Shown here: positions 57,153 through 64,000 of the stretch, piece by piece
Position numbering within the stretch: position 1 is the stretch's first letter
How the letters are laid out: each line of letters begins with the position of its first letter
Assembly (NCBI GenBank): GCA_905234075.1
Contig: CAJOGI010000003.1
Coordinates: forward strand, 55,654 to 119,653
Reading direction: 5' to 3'
Source: an uncultured Synergistales bacterium
GTDB lineage: Bacteria; Synergistota; Synergistia; Synergistales; Aminobacteriaceae
Length of the DNA: 64,000 nucleotides
The notes under the pieces: model-generated
Seen by the model: the letters and a program-made list of their open reading frames with translations, nothing else
Told to the model about the DNA's origin: nothing
The model's database searches: none
Made by a program: the position numbers and the translations under genes

Positions 57153-58105
57153 TCTAAAAATCCTAGAACTTCACGCATTAAAATATTTGTAAATTTTCTT
57201 GCGCCTTTGCGATTTAAGTGATCTGAGTTCATAAAAAGCGAGTAATCATTCCTGAAGCGTTTATCATGGGAATAATCATAATATTTTACTTCTGTGTTTT
57301 TAACGATTTCATTAACTACAGAATAAAATTCGCTAAAAAATTCGGGGGCATTATTTTTTATTGCGTCAGTATATTCAGATAAAAACGGTGTTGTTATAAA
57401 AATCGGTCTTGCTCCAATTTCTTTTAACAAATTAATCATACTGTAAATGGCATTGAACGCTTCTTGTCTGTAAATTCTTTCGCCGTTTTTATCAATTTTA
57501 TCAGTTACAATATGTCTTTCATATGCCTCTTGCGCGTCTTTATATGCTAATGGAGCATCAGCTTCTTTGTCCCATTGATTATTTTTATTTAATTTTAATG
57601 ACAATATATTTTTTAACAAATCACCAGGCGTAGCAATCAGAGATGGCAAATAATTTACATAAGCATCTGTTTCCCAATCGTATTGTTCAATTAAATCACG
57701 TGGCAAAATTTTATAATATCGCCTGTTTTTTGAAGTAAAATCCTTACCTTCTATTTCAGTTTTTCCCAAAAAAGAAAAATAAGAAATGACAATAAATACT
57801 ACAGAGTCTTTTTTAATTTTATTTTTGAAATTTAATAAAATTCTATAATCATACATCAATGATTGCGAAGATAAAGCAAAATTAAAGCATGTATATTTTT
57901 TCTCAATATCTTCATAGTTGAAACCGTAAAGTCCATGACTACTTCCAAAATTGCATATTTGAATATTATCAGGTACGCCGTTTGCGAACGCTTCTATATC
58001 GCTATCAATATCAGCCTTATTATGAATGTAAAGAAAATTAATGCTCAACATTATTGTTGTTAGCAATGCAATATAAATTAAAATCTTCAGCAAAAATTTT
58101 TTCAT
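57149..58105 (-). CDS. Membrane-anchored SGNH-like protein, partner of the MBOAT acyltransferase
   Basis: The product has 318 aa with one N-terminal helix (about 7-26) and an outward-facing domain. ICNFGSSHGLYG near residue 52 resembles the Ser block of SGNH/AlgJ-like proteins, and NSDHLNRKGA near 295 gives the Asp-x-x-His block. This pairing with MBOAT is known from alginate and other polysaccharide O-acetylation systems. The codon use looks more AT-rich than its neighbours, hinting at transfer. It starts 6 bases after the MBOAT stop. Confidence 0.72.
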   Translation of the reverse strand: MKKFLLKILIYIALLTTIMLSINFLYIHNKADIDSDIEAFANGVPDNIQICNFGSSHGLYGFNYEDIEKKYTCFNFALSSQSLMYDYRILLNFKNKIKKDSVVFIVISYFSFLGKTEIEGKDFTSKNRRYYKILPRDLIEQYDWETDAYVNYLPSLIATPGDLLKNILSLKLNKNNQWDKEADAPLAYKDAQEAYERHIVTDKIDKNGERIYRQEAFNAIYSMINLLKEIGARPIFITTPFLSEYTDAIKNNAPEFFSEFYSVVNEIVKNTEVKYYDYSHDKRFRNDYSLFMNSDHLNRKGARKFTNILMREVLGFLE

Positions 58106-58111
58106 GATAAA

Positions 58112-59554
58112 TTAGAACTGAAAATATACAAATTCAGTTGCTACTCCTTTCTGTGATAAAAATATAATAATCATGCCAATAGCTATATATGCAAACCAAC
58201 GTAAAATCTGATTTTTATTATTCAACGTTGTGATAACATCTATTTCACGTGAAAAATAATCGAACATTAACATCACGAAAAAAGTAATGCAGAACGAAGC
58301 AAATAAAAATTTGTCCATTCTAATATCAACAAAACCTTGATGAAGATAATTTATGAGACTTCCAATTCCGCTGAACATGTTTGAGAAAACATAAACGGCT
58401 TCTGAAAAACTTTGCGCCCTGAAAAATACCCACGCGAACATACAAAACGTAAACGTCAATAAAACTTTGAACGCCCATTCGAGACCTCGAGGCTGATAAT
58501 TTTTTCTGCGCGTAAAAATATTTTCGATTATCTGTGCAAGGCCGTGAATACTTCCCCAGATTATGAAAGTCCAGTTCGCTCCGTGCCATAAGCCTGACAC
58601 AATAAAAGTAATCATCAAATTTATATAATGCCGCGCTTTGCTAACTCTATTTCCGCCCAACGGTATATAAACATAATCCCTGAACCACGTTGAAAGCGAA
58701 ATATGCCAACGATTCCAAAATTCTTTTATGCTTGCTGAAAAATAAGGGCTCTTAAAATTTTCCATTAAATCTATTCCGAAAAGTTTTGCTGCACCCCGTG
58801 CTATGTCTGAATAGCCGGAAAAATCGCAGTAAATTTGTATCGTGAAGAAAAATGTTACAAGAATTAATGCAAACCCTTTGTATGCGTAAACATCATTGAA
58901 AACTTTATCAACATATACTGCTAAATTATCGGCTATGCAAAGTTTTTTGAAAAATCCCCATGTCATTAATTTTAATCCGTAAGTCGCCTGCTCGTAATTA
59001 AATTCATGATGAGCTTTTATCTGCGGCAGTAAATTATTCGTGCGCTCAATAGGCCCGGCAACAAGCTGAGGAAAAAATGATATGAACGTCGCGTAAATTC
59101 CGAAATGCTTTTCAGGTTTCACCGTGCCACGATAAACGTCAATGACGTAGCTCAAAGTCTGGAACGTGTAAAAAGAAATTCCGACAGGCAGCAATAATTT
59201 TAATGTCATTGGGTGAAGCTGAATTGAAAACGCTCTCATCAAATTAACAAAACTTTCAGAGAAAAAATTAAAATATTTGAACACGAACAAAACTCCGAGA
59301 CATGAAACAAGCGTGAACGTCAAAATTATTTTCTTCGCTGCCGTGTTATCTTGAAAACGCTCAATAAAAATCGCCGCAAAATATGAAATAATCGTCGTGA
59401 ATAAAATTAAGACAACGTATTCAACATTCCAGCTCATGTAAAAATAATAGCTCGCTGCGAAAAGCAAAGCCCAACGAAATTTTTGAGGAACTGCCCAATA
59501 AATTGCAAAGACAACAGGCAAAAATATTCCGAACTGCCACGAGTTAAATAACAT
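58112..59554 (-). CDS. MBOAT-family O-acyltransferase (AlgI-like)
   Basis: The product has 480 aa from the ATG at 59554, with AGGGG just upstream. It has about 11-12 helices. Family blocks are LLPVGISFYTFQTLSYVIDVYRG (about 125-147), FPQLVAGPIERTNNLLPQ near 167, EFWNRWHISLSTWFRDYVYIPLGG near 283 and SGLWHGANWTFIIWG near 320 with the catalytic-type His. It moves an acyl group, usually acetyl, across the membrane onto an extracytoplasmic glycan. The downstream SGNH protein would finish the transfer. The glycan target is unknown. Confidence 0.9.
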   Translation of the reverse strand: MLFNSWQFGIFLPVVFAIYWAVPQKFRWALLFAASYYFYMSWNVEYVVLILFTTIISYFAAIFIERFQDNTAAKKIILTFTLVSCLGVLFVFKYFNFFSESFVNLMRAFSIQLHPMTLKLLLPVGISFYTFQTLSYVIDVYRGTVKPEKHFGIYATFISFFPQLVAGPIERTNNLLPQIKAHHEFNYEQATYGLKLMTWGFFKKLCIADNLAVYVDKVFNDVYAYKGFALILVTFFFTIQIYCDFSGYSDIARGAAKLFGIDLMENFKSPYFSASIKEFWNRWHISLSTWFRDYVYIPLGGNRVSKARHYINLMITFIVSGLWHGANWTFIIWGSIHGLAQIIENIFTRRKNYQPRGLEWAFKVLLTFTFCMFAWVFFRAQSFSEAVYVFSNMFSGIGSLINYLHQGFVDIRMDKFLFASFCITFFVMLMFDYFSREIDVITTLNNKNQILRWFAYIAIGMIIIFLSQKGVATEFVYFQF

Positions 59555-59753
59555 TCGCAGCACCCCTGTAAATTTTTGAATTTTGTTGTAAAATTAAAGT
59601 TTGTGGAGATACTTTGAAAAAGTTAGAGTTTAAGGTGCTGTGCTGTCACACTACATACACGCATAATTCTTGTCAAGTCCTTTCAATTATTTAATTTATT
59701 ATTTAGTGATTTTTAGGATTATAACATAGTTATTAATTAAATTAGGAGTTCAG

Positions 59754-59791
59754 AAAATTGCGAGGGATTATAATTTTTCTCTCGCAATTTT
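59754..59791 (-). terminator. Hairpin spanning the argH stop codon
   Basis: AAAATTGCGAG (59754-59764) pairs exactly with CTCGCAATTTT (59781-59791). The argH stop lies in the loop. Only a short T-run follows on the minus strand. Confidence 0.55.
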
Positions 59792-61126
59792 TATTTGACG
59801 CTCAACCTGAGAAAATCCCGTTCCCCCGTAAGTATTGCGTCTGTTGACGCTCTCGCGGACCGAGAGAATTTTAATCACGCCCTCATCAATTTCCGGGATA
59901 TGTTCTTTCCATTGTGAAAAAGTTAAATCGCTGAAGGAAATTTTATTTTCAATGCACCAGCCTGTTAAGCGTCCGACCTTCAAATGAGCCTCGCGGAACG
60001 GCACGCCTTTCAGCACTAAATATTCTGCAACGTCAGTCGCTAGCGAGTAGCCTTTTTCAAGCCCGGCTAATGCTGAATTTTCATCGACATCAACTTTTTC
60101 AAGCAAGGCCGACATAATCTTTACGACGCTTTCAACCGTGTCGAAACTGTTCCATAGTCCGCGCTTGTCCTCCTGTAAATCGCGGTTGTAAGTCATCGGC
60201 AGGCCCTTCAAAGTTACGAGAAGGTCAATTAAATTTCCGATCACCTGTCCTGTTTTTCCGCGTGCTAATTCGAGAACGTCAGGATTTTTTTTCTGCGGCA
60301 TCATGCTTGAGCCGGTGCAAAACTCATCGGGCAGAATTATAAAAGCAAATTCCTGCGTGTTCCATGTTATTAAATCGTTGCACAGTCTTGAAACATGGAT
60401 CATAAAAACGCTTGCGAAGTAATGATAGTCCGTCATATAGTCGCGGTTTGCTACGGTGTCGAGGCTGTTGCGCGTCGGGCAGTCAAATTCTAATAACTCC
60501 GAAGTCATTTCGCGGTCAATGGGCAGTGTAGAGCCTGCCAACGCTCCTGCGCCGAGCGGACATTCATTTAATGATTTTAGAGCAAATTCGAGCCGTTCAT
60601 AATCTCTATAAAAAGCCTCGAACCATGCGAGCCAGTAATGTCCCATTGAAATAGGCTGTGCCTGCTGCATATGAGTGTAGCCGGGAATAATTACATTAAT
60701 GTGGCGTTGTGCGTTTGAAATTAAAACGCTCAATAAAATTTTCAGGCCGTCCTTGAGTTTTTTTAATCTCTCGCGCAGATATAATCTTGTCGTAGTTGCG
60801 ACTTGGTCGTTACGGCTGCGTGCCGTGTGAAGTTTTGCGCCCAGCGGTTCAATTTCGGTCAAGTGCGCTTCAATATTCATGTGAACGTCCTCTAAATCTT
60901 TTGACGGAATAAATTTTCCCGTTTTAATTTCTTCTAAAACTTTTTGAAGGCCAAGCTCAATTTTCTTTGCCTCGTCAATTTTTAATAAGCCAGTCGAGCC
61001 TAGCATTTTAACGTGCGCAATGCTGCCCTGTATGTCGCATTCAGCCATTCGCCAGTCAATGTCAAGCGACTGCGTAAAATCTTTGACGCTCTCCGCCATG
61101 TCTCCCTTAAATCTTCCGTGCCACAT
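59768..61126 (-). CDS. argH: Argininosuccinate lyase
   Basis: The product has 452 aa. I chose the ATG at 61126, which gives the family start MWHGRF and has AGGAG upstream; an earlier in-frame ATG adds seven residues. The fumarase-superfamily signature GSSMMPQKKNPDVLELARG lies near residue 275. HTARSRNDQVATTTRLYLRE near 100 and GYTHMQQAQPISMGH near 150 carry substrate and catalytic residues. It splits argininosuccinate into arginine and fumarate. No other arginine gene is in the window. Confidence 0.95.
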   Translation of the reverse strand: MWHGRFKGDMAESVKDFTQSLDIDWRMAECDIQGSIAHVKMLGSTGLLKIDEAKKIELGLQKVLEEIKTGKFIPSKDLEDVHMNIEAHLTEIEPLGAKLHTARSRNDQVATTTRLYLRERLKKLKDGLKILLSVLISNAQRHINVIIPGYTHMQQAQPISMGHYWLAWFEAFYRDYERLEFALKSLNECPLGAGALAGSTLPIDREMTSELLEFDCPTRNSLDTVANRDYMTDYHYFASVFMIHVSRLCNDLITWNTQEFAFIILPDEFCTGSSMMPQKKNPDVLELARGKTGQVIGNLIDLLVTLKGLPMTYNRDLQEDKRGLWNSFDTVESVVKIMSALLEKVDVDENSALAGLEKGYSLATDVAEYLVLKGVPFREAHLKVGRLTGWCIENKISFSDLTFSQWKEHIPEIDEGVIKILSVRESVNRRNTYGGTGFSQVERQIKIAREKL

Positions 61127-61164
61127 TGAAAAAAAAATTCTCCTCATAAAAAATTATAAACACT

Positions 61165-61258
61165 AAAAAATTTTTAACTTTTTGTAGTGCCCACTGTAGT
61201 CCCCAAAAAAATTTTCTCTTGAATTTTTTTAACCTGAACGAAAATATTTTAGCATAAT
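61165..61258 (+). repeat. Dispersed intergenic element with GTAGTCCCC direct repeat
   Basis: A6T5, then GTAGTGCCC and GTAGTCCCC with starts 12 bases apart, AAATTTTCTCTTGAATTTTTTT, GAACG, AAATATTTTAGCATAAT. It lies between the argH start and the aldolase gene and is oriented toward the latter. Confidence 0.75.
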
Positions 61259-61320
61259 CATTTTTTTCACAATCGCAATATAATTAATCGAATAAAATAA
61301 AAATATCAGGAGGAAAAATT

Positions 61321-62166
61321 TTGCTTGTAACATCGCTCGAACTTCTCGAGGACGCGAAAAAAAATCACTATGCTGTCGGAGCATTCAACGTTGAAAATAT
61401 GGAAATGGTGATAGCGGTTTTGAATGCCGCCGAAGAAACTAAATCGCCCGTAATAATGCAGACAACTCCGGGAACAATTAAATATGCAGGAGCAGATTTT
61501 TATTTCGCTAACATAAAAGCCGCCGCAGAACGCGCTTCCGTTCCTGTCGTATGCCATTTAGATCACGGAAATAATTTTGAAATCGCCGTGTCAGCTTTTC
61601 ACACCGGCTACACTTCGATAATGATTGACGGAAGCAAATTATCTTTTGAAGAAAATATATCTCTCACAAAATCTGTCGTAAAAGTCTGTCACGCAGGGGG
61701 CGTTCCCGTTGAAGCCGAGTTAGGCCGCGTGGGAGGTAAAGAGGACGGGCTTGACAACACTAAGACCGAAAATCCTTTCACGGATCCCGGAGAAGCCGCT
61801 GAATTTGTTGAGCGTACGGGCTGTGATTCTCTGGCTGTCGCTGTAGGAACTGCGCACGGCGTTTATAAGGGAGTGCCGCAGATAAATTTTGAAGTGCTTT
61901 CAAAAATTCATGAGCTTGTCAATATTCCTTTAGTGCTTCACGGTACTTCGGGAGTGCCTGACGAACAGGTCATTGAGTGCATAAAAACGGGAGTGTGCAA
62001 AGTAAATTACGCTACGGACTTGAGAATAGCTTTCACTCGCGGAATTAAAGAGTACATGAAGGACAACCCCGACGCTTTTGACCCGAAGAAGTACGGCGCG
62101 GCAGGAATTGAAGAAGTTAAAAAGTATACGGCTCAAAAAATGCTCTTAATGGCAAAAAAATTTTAG
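61321..62166 (+). CDS. Class II tagatose/fructose-bisphosphate aldolase (GatY/KbaY-like)
   Basis: The product has 281 aa, starting with TTG after AGGAGGAA. Class II Zn-aldolase blocks are HYAVGAFNVENMEM near 16, CHLDHGNNFE near 78 with a zinc-binding His, SIMIDGSKL near 102, EAELGRVGGKEDG near 132, AVGTAHGVYKG near 178 and LVLHGTSGVP near 203. The length and the HLDHG form match GatY/KbaY more than long fructose aldolases. It works with the GatZ-like protein encoded 15 bases downstream, giving a tagatose 1,6-bisphosphate aldolase; D-fructose bisphosphate is a possible substrate. Confidence 0.88.
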   Translation: MLVTSLELLEDAKKNHYAVGAFNVENMEMVIAVLNAAEETKSPVIMQTTPGTIKYAGADFYFANIKAAAERASVPVVCHLDHGNNFEIAVSAFHTGYTSIMIDGSKLSFEENISLTKSVVKVCHAGGVPVEAELGRVGGKEDGLDNTKTENPFTDPGEAAEFVERTGCDSLAVAVGTAHGVYKGVPQINFEVLSKIHELVNIPLVLHGTSGVPDEQVIECIKTGVCKVNYATDLRIAFTRGIKEYMKDNPDAFDPKKYGAAGIEEVKKYTAQKMLLMAKKF

Positions 62167-62181
62167 CGGGGTGAGTTAATA

Positions 62182-63465
62182 ATGAAAAATCCTTTGCTTA
62201 GTATCAGAAAAACTCATGAAGGCATACCGTCATACTGTACGGCCAACGAAATCGTAATCGAGGCAATTTTAGAGCAGGCAAAAGAATTAAATCTGCACGT
62301 CTTGATTGAAGGCACAGCCAATCAGATTAATCAGTTCGGCGGCTATACGGGAATGACCCCGAAAGATTTTAGGGATTATGTTTTCGCGATTGCCGACAAA
62401 ATTAATTTTGCCCGCAAAAAAATTTTTTTAGGTGCGGATCATTTCGGGCCGCTGACGTGGGCTGACCTGCCTGAAAAAGAAGCTATGAGTAATGCGTGCG
62501 AACTCGTGAGGCTTGCCGTGCTTGCAGGCTTCAAAAAAATTCATCTCGACACGAGCATGAAACTTGCTGACGATAATCCGAACGAGAGATTATCTGATGA
62601 TGTTATCGCCGGGAGGAGCGCAATTTTGCTCGAAGAATGTGAAAAAGCGTATCAGGAACTTTTGAAAGAAAATCCCGAAGAGGTCAGGCCGGTTTATGTA
62701 ATCGGCTCGGAAGTTCCGATACCCGGCGGAACTCAGGAAGAGGACGCTGGGCTTCAGGTTACAAAAGTGAGCGACTTTGAAAACACTTTGAAAACTTATC
62801 GGAAAAAATTTAACGAGCGCGGAATTTCAGAACGCTTTGAAGATGTCATAGCCGTTGTCGTTCAGCCCGGCGTTGAGTTCGGCGATAAAGACATTCACCC
62901 GTATAACAGGGAGGCCGCGAAAGATTTAAGCAACGCTCTGAAAAAATATCCTGATTTAGTTTTCGAGGGACACTCGACGGATTATCAGACACGCGAAAAT
63001 TTGCGCGAAATGGTCGAGGACGGAGTAAAGGTCTTGAAGGTCGGCCCGGCTTTGACGTTTGCATTAAGGGAAGGGCTCTTTGCCCTCAGCATGATTGAGA
63101 AGGAATTAATTTCGGAAGACAGGCGCGCAAATTTCATTGAGACGCTTGAGAAAGTCATGCTCGAAAATCCCAAGCACTGGCTCAAACATTATCACGGCAC
63201 TGAAAACGAAAAAAGAACGGCGCGTAAATATAGCTATTCCGACAGGTGCAGATATTATTTCAGCCTGCCCGAAATTAAATCGGCGATTAAAAAATTATTT
63301 GAAAATATTGACGGCGTTGAAGTACCTGCCGGGCTTCTGCGTCAGTTCATGCCTGTTCAGTATAAAAAAATCCGCGACAATAAATTAAAAATTAAAGCGG
63401 ACGCTCTTGTGAAAGATTTTGTAGCGTCAGCAGCTGATGACTACAATTACGCAGTAAAAAAATAA
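62182..63465 (+). CDS. Tagatose-bisphosphate aldolase non-catalytic subunit (GatZ/KbaZ-like)
   Basis: The product has 427 aa. Family blocks are IPSYCTANEIVIEAIL near 15, LIEGTANQINQFGGYTGMTPKDF near 38, ILGADHFGPLTW-like (FLGADHFGPLTW) near 83, LDTSMKLADD near 115, VIGSEVPIPGGTQEE near 172 and FEGHSTDYQT near 262. In E. coli this protein stabilises and activates GatY or KbaY. The pairing with the preceding gene supports the tagatose call for both. No galactitol or N-acetylgalactosamine transporter is beside them. Confidence 0.88.
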   Translation: MKNPLLSIRKTHEGIPSYCTANEIVIEAILEQAKELNLHVLIEGTANQINQFGGYTGMTPKDFRDYVFAIADKINFARKKIFLGADHFGPLTWADLPEKEAMSNACELVRLAVLAGFKKIHLDTSMKLADDNPNERLSDDVIAGRSAILLEECEKAYQELLKENPEEVRPVYVIGSEVPIPGGTQEEDAGLQVTKVSDFENTLKTYRKKFNERGISERFEDVIAVVVQPGVEFGDKDIHPYNREAAKDLSNALKKYPDLVFEGHSTDYQTRENLREMVEDGVKVLKVGPALTFALREGLFALSMIEKELISEDRRANFIETLEKVMLENPKHWLKHYHGTENEKRTARKYSYSDRCRYYFSLPEIKSAIKKLFENIDGVEVPAGLLRQFMPVQYKKIRDNKLKIKADALVKDFVASAADDYNYAVKK

Positions 63466-63485
63466 AAGTAAAAGGGAGGTTTTTT

Positions 63486-64000
63486 TTGCAGCTATAGCAC
63501 GCGGAGATATTCCGGCCGACATCGTAATCAAGAACGCAAAAATCGCAAACGTTTTCACGCTTGAGTATGAGCTTGCCGACGTTGCCGTATACGGCGACAG
63601 GATTGCAGGCGTTGGAAAAAATTATGAGGGTCTTGTAACTTTTGACGCTAACGGAAAAGTTTTAATTCCCGGCATGATTGACGGCCACGTTCATATTGAA
63701 AGCTCAATGATGACCCCTCCGGCGTTTGCTTTTGCAGTCGCTCTGCGCGGCACGAGTACGATTATGGCCGACCCTCACGAGATTTCAAACGCACTGGGAA
63801 TGGCCGGGCTTGAATACATGTACACGGCCTCACGCGGTCTTCCGATTGATGTTTTCTTCGGCGCGCCGTCCTGCGTTCCTGCTTCGGAATTTGAAACGCC
63901 TTATGACGAACTCGACATGACGGCAATAAAATTAATGTTTGAGAAAAAATATACTCAGCACTTGGGCGAGATGATGAACTTTCCTGCGGTCATTGCCGGA
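63486..64000 (+). CDS. ade: Adenine deaminase, N-terminal part, cut by the window end
   Basis: The frame beginning near 63488 reads IARGDIPADIVIKNAKIANVF, then GKVLIPGMIDGHVHIESSMM with the metal-binding HxH, and IMADPHEISN, the adenine deaminase signature. It converts adenine to hypoxanthine. The beginning is odd. GGGAGG at 63474-63479 is followed by eight T and a TTG at 63486, but that TTG is out of frame and meets TAG at once. The coding frame itself has no ATG, GTG or TTG between the stop at 63455 and an internal ATG near 63672. A one-base deletion in the T-run, a sequencing error there, or a non-standard start would explain it. Confidence 0.8.

Noticed and set aside
1..64000. tRNA or rRNA genes
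   Set aside because: The intergenic gaps were read for T-loop sequence and cloverleaf stems, and none was convincing.
1..64000. Insertion sequences, integrases or prophage genes
   Set aside because: No transposase, recombinase or phage structural gene is seen. The RelE-type toxin and the short repeats alone do not make a mobile element.

Overview
This 64 kb window is a densely packed piece of an AT-leaning bacterial chromosome. Intergenic DNA is rich in A- and T-runs, and composition by eye is in the 40s % GC. The gene set points to a fermentative, amino-acid-using, two-membrane anaerobe: TRAP and Na+-coupled transporters, a Na+-pumping decarboxylase beta subunit, heterotetrameric glycyl-tRNA synthetase, GatCAB, rubredoxin, type II secretion pseudopilins, lipoproteins and a periplasmic efflux adaptor. 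Synergistota is my best guess, but that is inference; no rRNA or tRNA gene is present to anchor it.

Layout. 1-2735: two paralogous exported SH3-like proteins and cbiB. 2787-12990: an ascorbate-type sugar-acid divergon. The left arm has ulaE, a cytosolic beta-propeller-like protein, an exported flavinylation-motif/rhodanese fusion, and then a separately promoted Na+ symporter. The right arm has ulaG-ulaC-ulaA-ulaB, a HAD phosphatase and a DUF3592-like membrane protein. A palindrome lies between the two face-to-face promoters. 13049-19995 (minus): ilvA, an M23 peptidase, a small coiled-coil membrane protein, glyQ, glyS and an amidohydrolase. 20137-22627: hinT-rpsU-yqeY, divergent from an orphan oadB-like gene. 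22951-28133: lysS, ligA, a RelE-type toxin with a probable antitoxin, gspG and a gspH-like gene. 28151-31318 (minus): a MacA-like adaptor, a PHP phosphoesterase and an orphan TAXI binding protein. 31370-36696: a short uvrC and four GT2 glycosyltransferases. 36680-40663: ispG, then a TRAP transporter dctP-dctQ-dctM. 40888-42872 (minus): TPP riboswitch-thiT-cobB. 42988-47996: two paralogous lipoproteins of the Cthe_2159 carbohydrate-binding type. 48118-54505: gatCAB, two tandem NSS symporters and rubredoxin. 54616-57131: ArsR regulator, HMA protein and P1B-ATPase. 57149-61126 (minus): SGNH-like protein, MBOAT acyltransferase, argH. 61321-64000: GatY- and GatZ-like aldolase subunits and a truncated adenine deaminase.

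Two dispersed sequence families stand out. The first is a heptanucleotide array (unit TAGGAGT, TAGGAGG or TAGGAAT) that fills many gene junctions. Each unit holds a UAG stop and a Shine-Dalgarno core. The arrays end upstream genes, supply ribosome-binding sites to downstream genes, and pair with inverted copies to make hairpins. They have also entered coding DNA: the linker of CobB and, in a variant form, the leader of the GspH-like pseudopilin. The second is an intergenic element of about 95 bp with a direct repeat of GTAGTCCCC, found before the genes at 22951 and 61321, in a degenerate form before 524, and reversed after dctM. Other points worth following are the FMN-attachment/rhodanese fusion, a UvrC that appears to lack its central region, an adenine deaminase frame without a start codon, and an ArsR-type operator placed just downstream of the efflux promoter.
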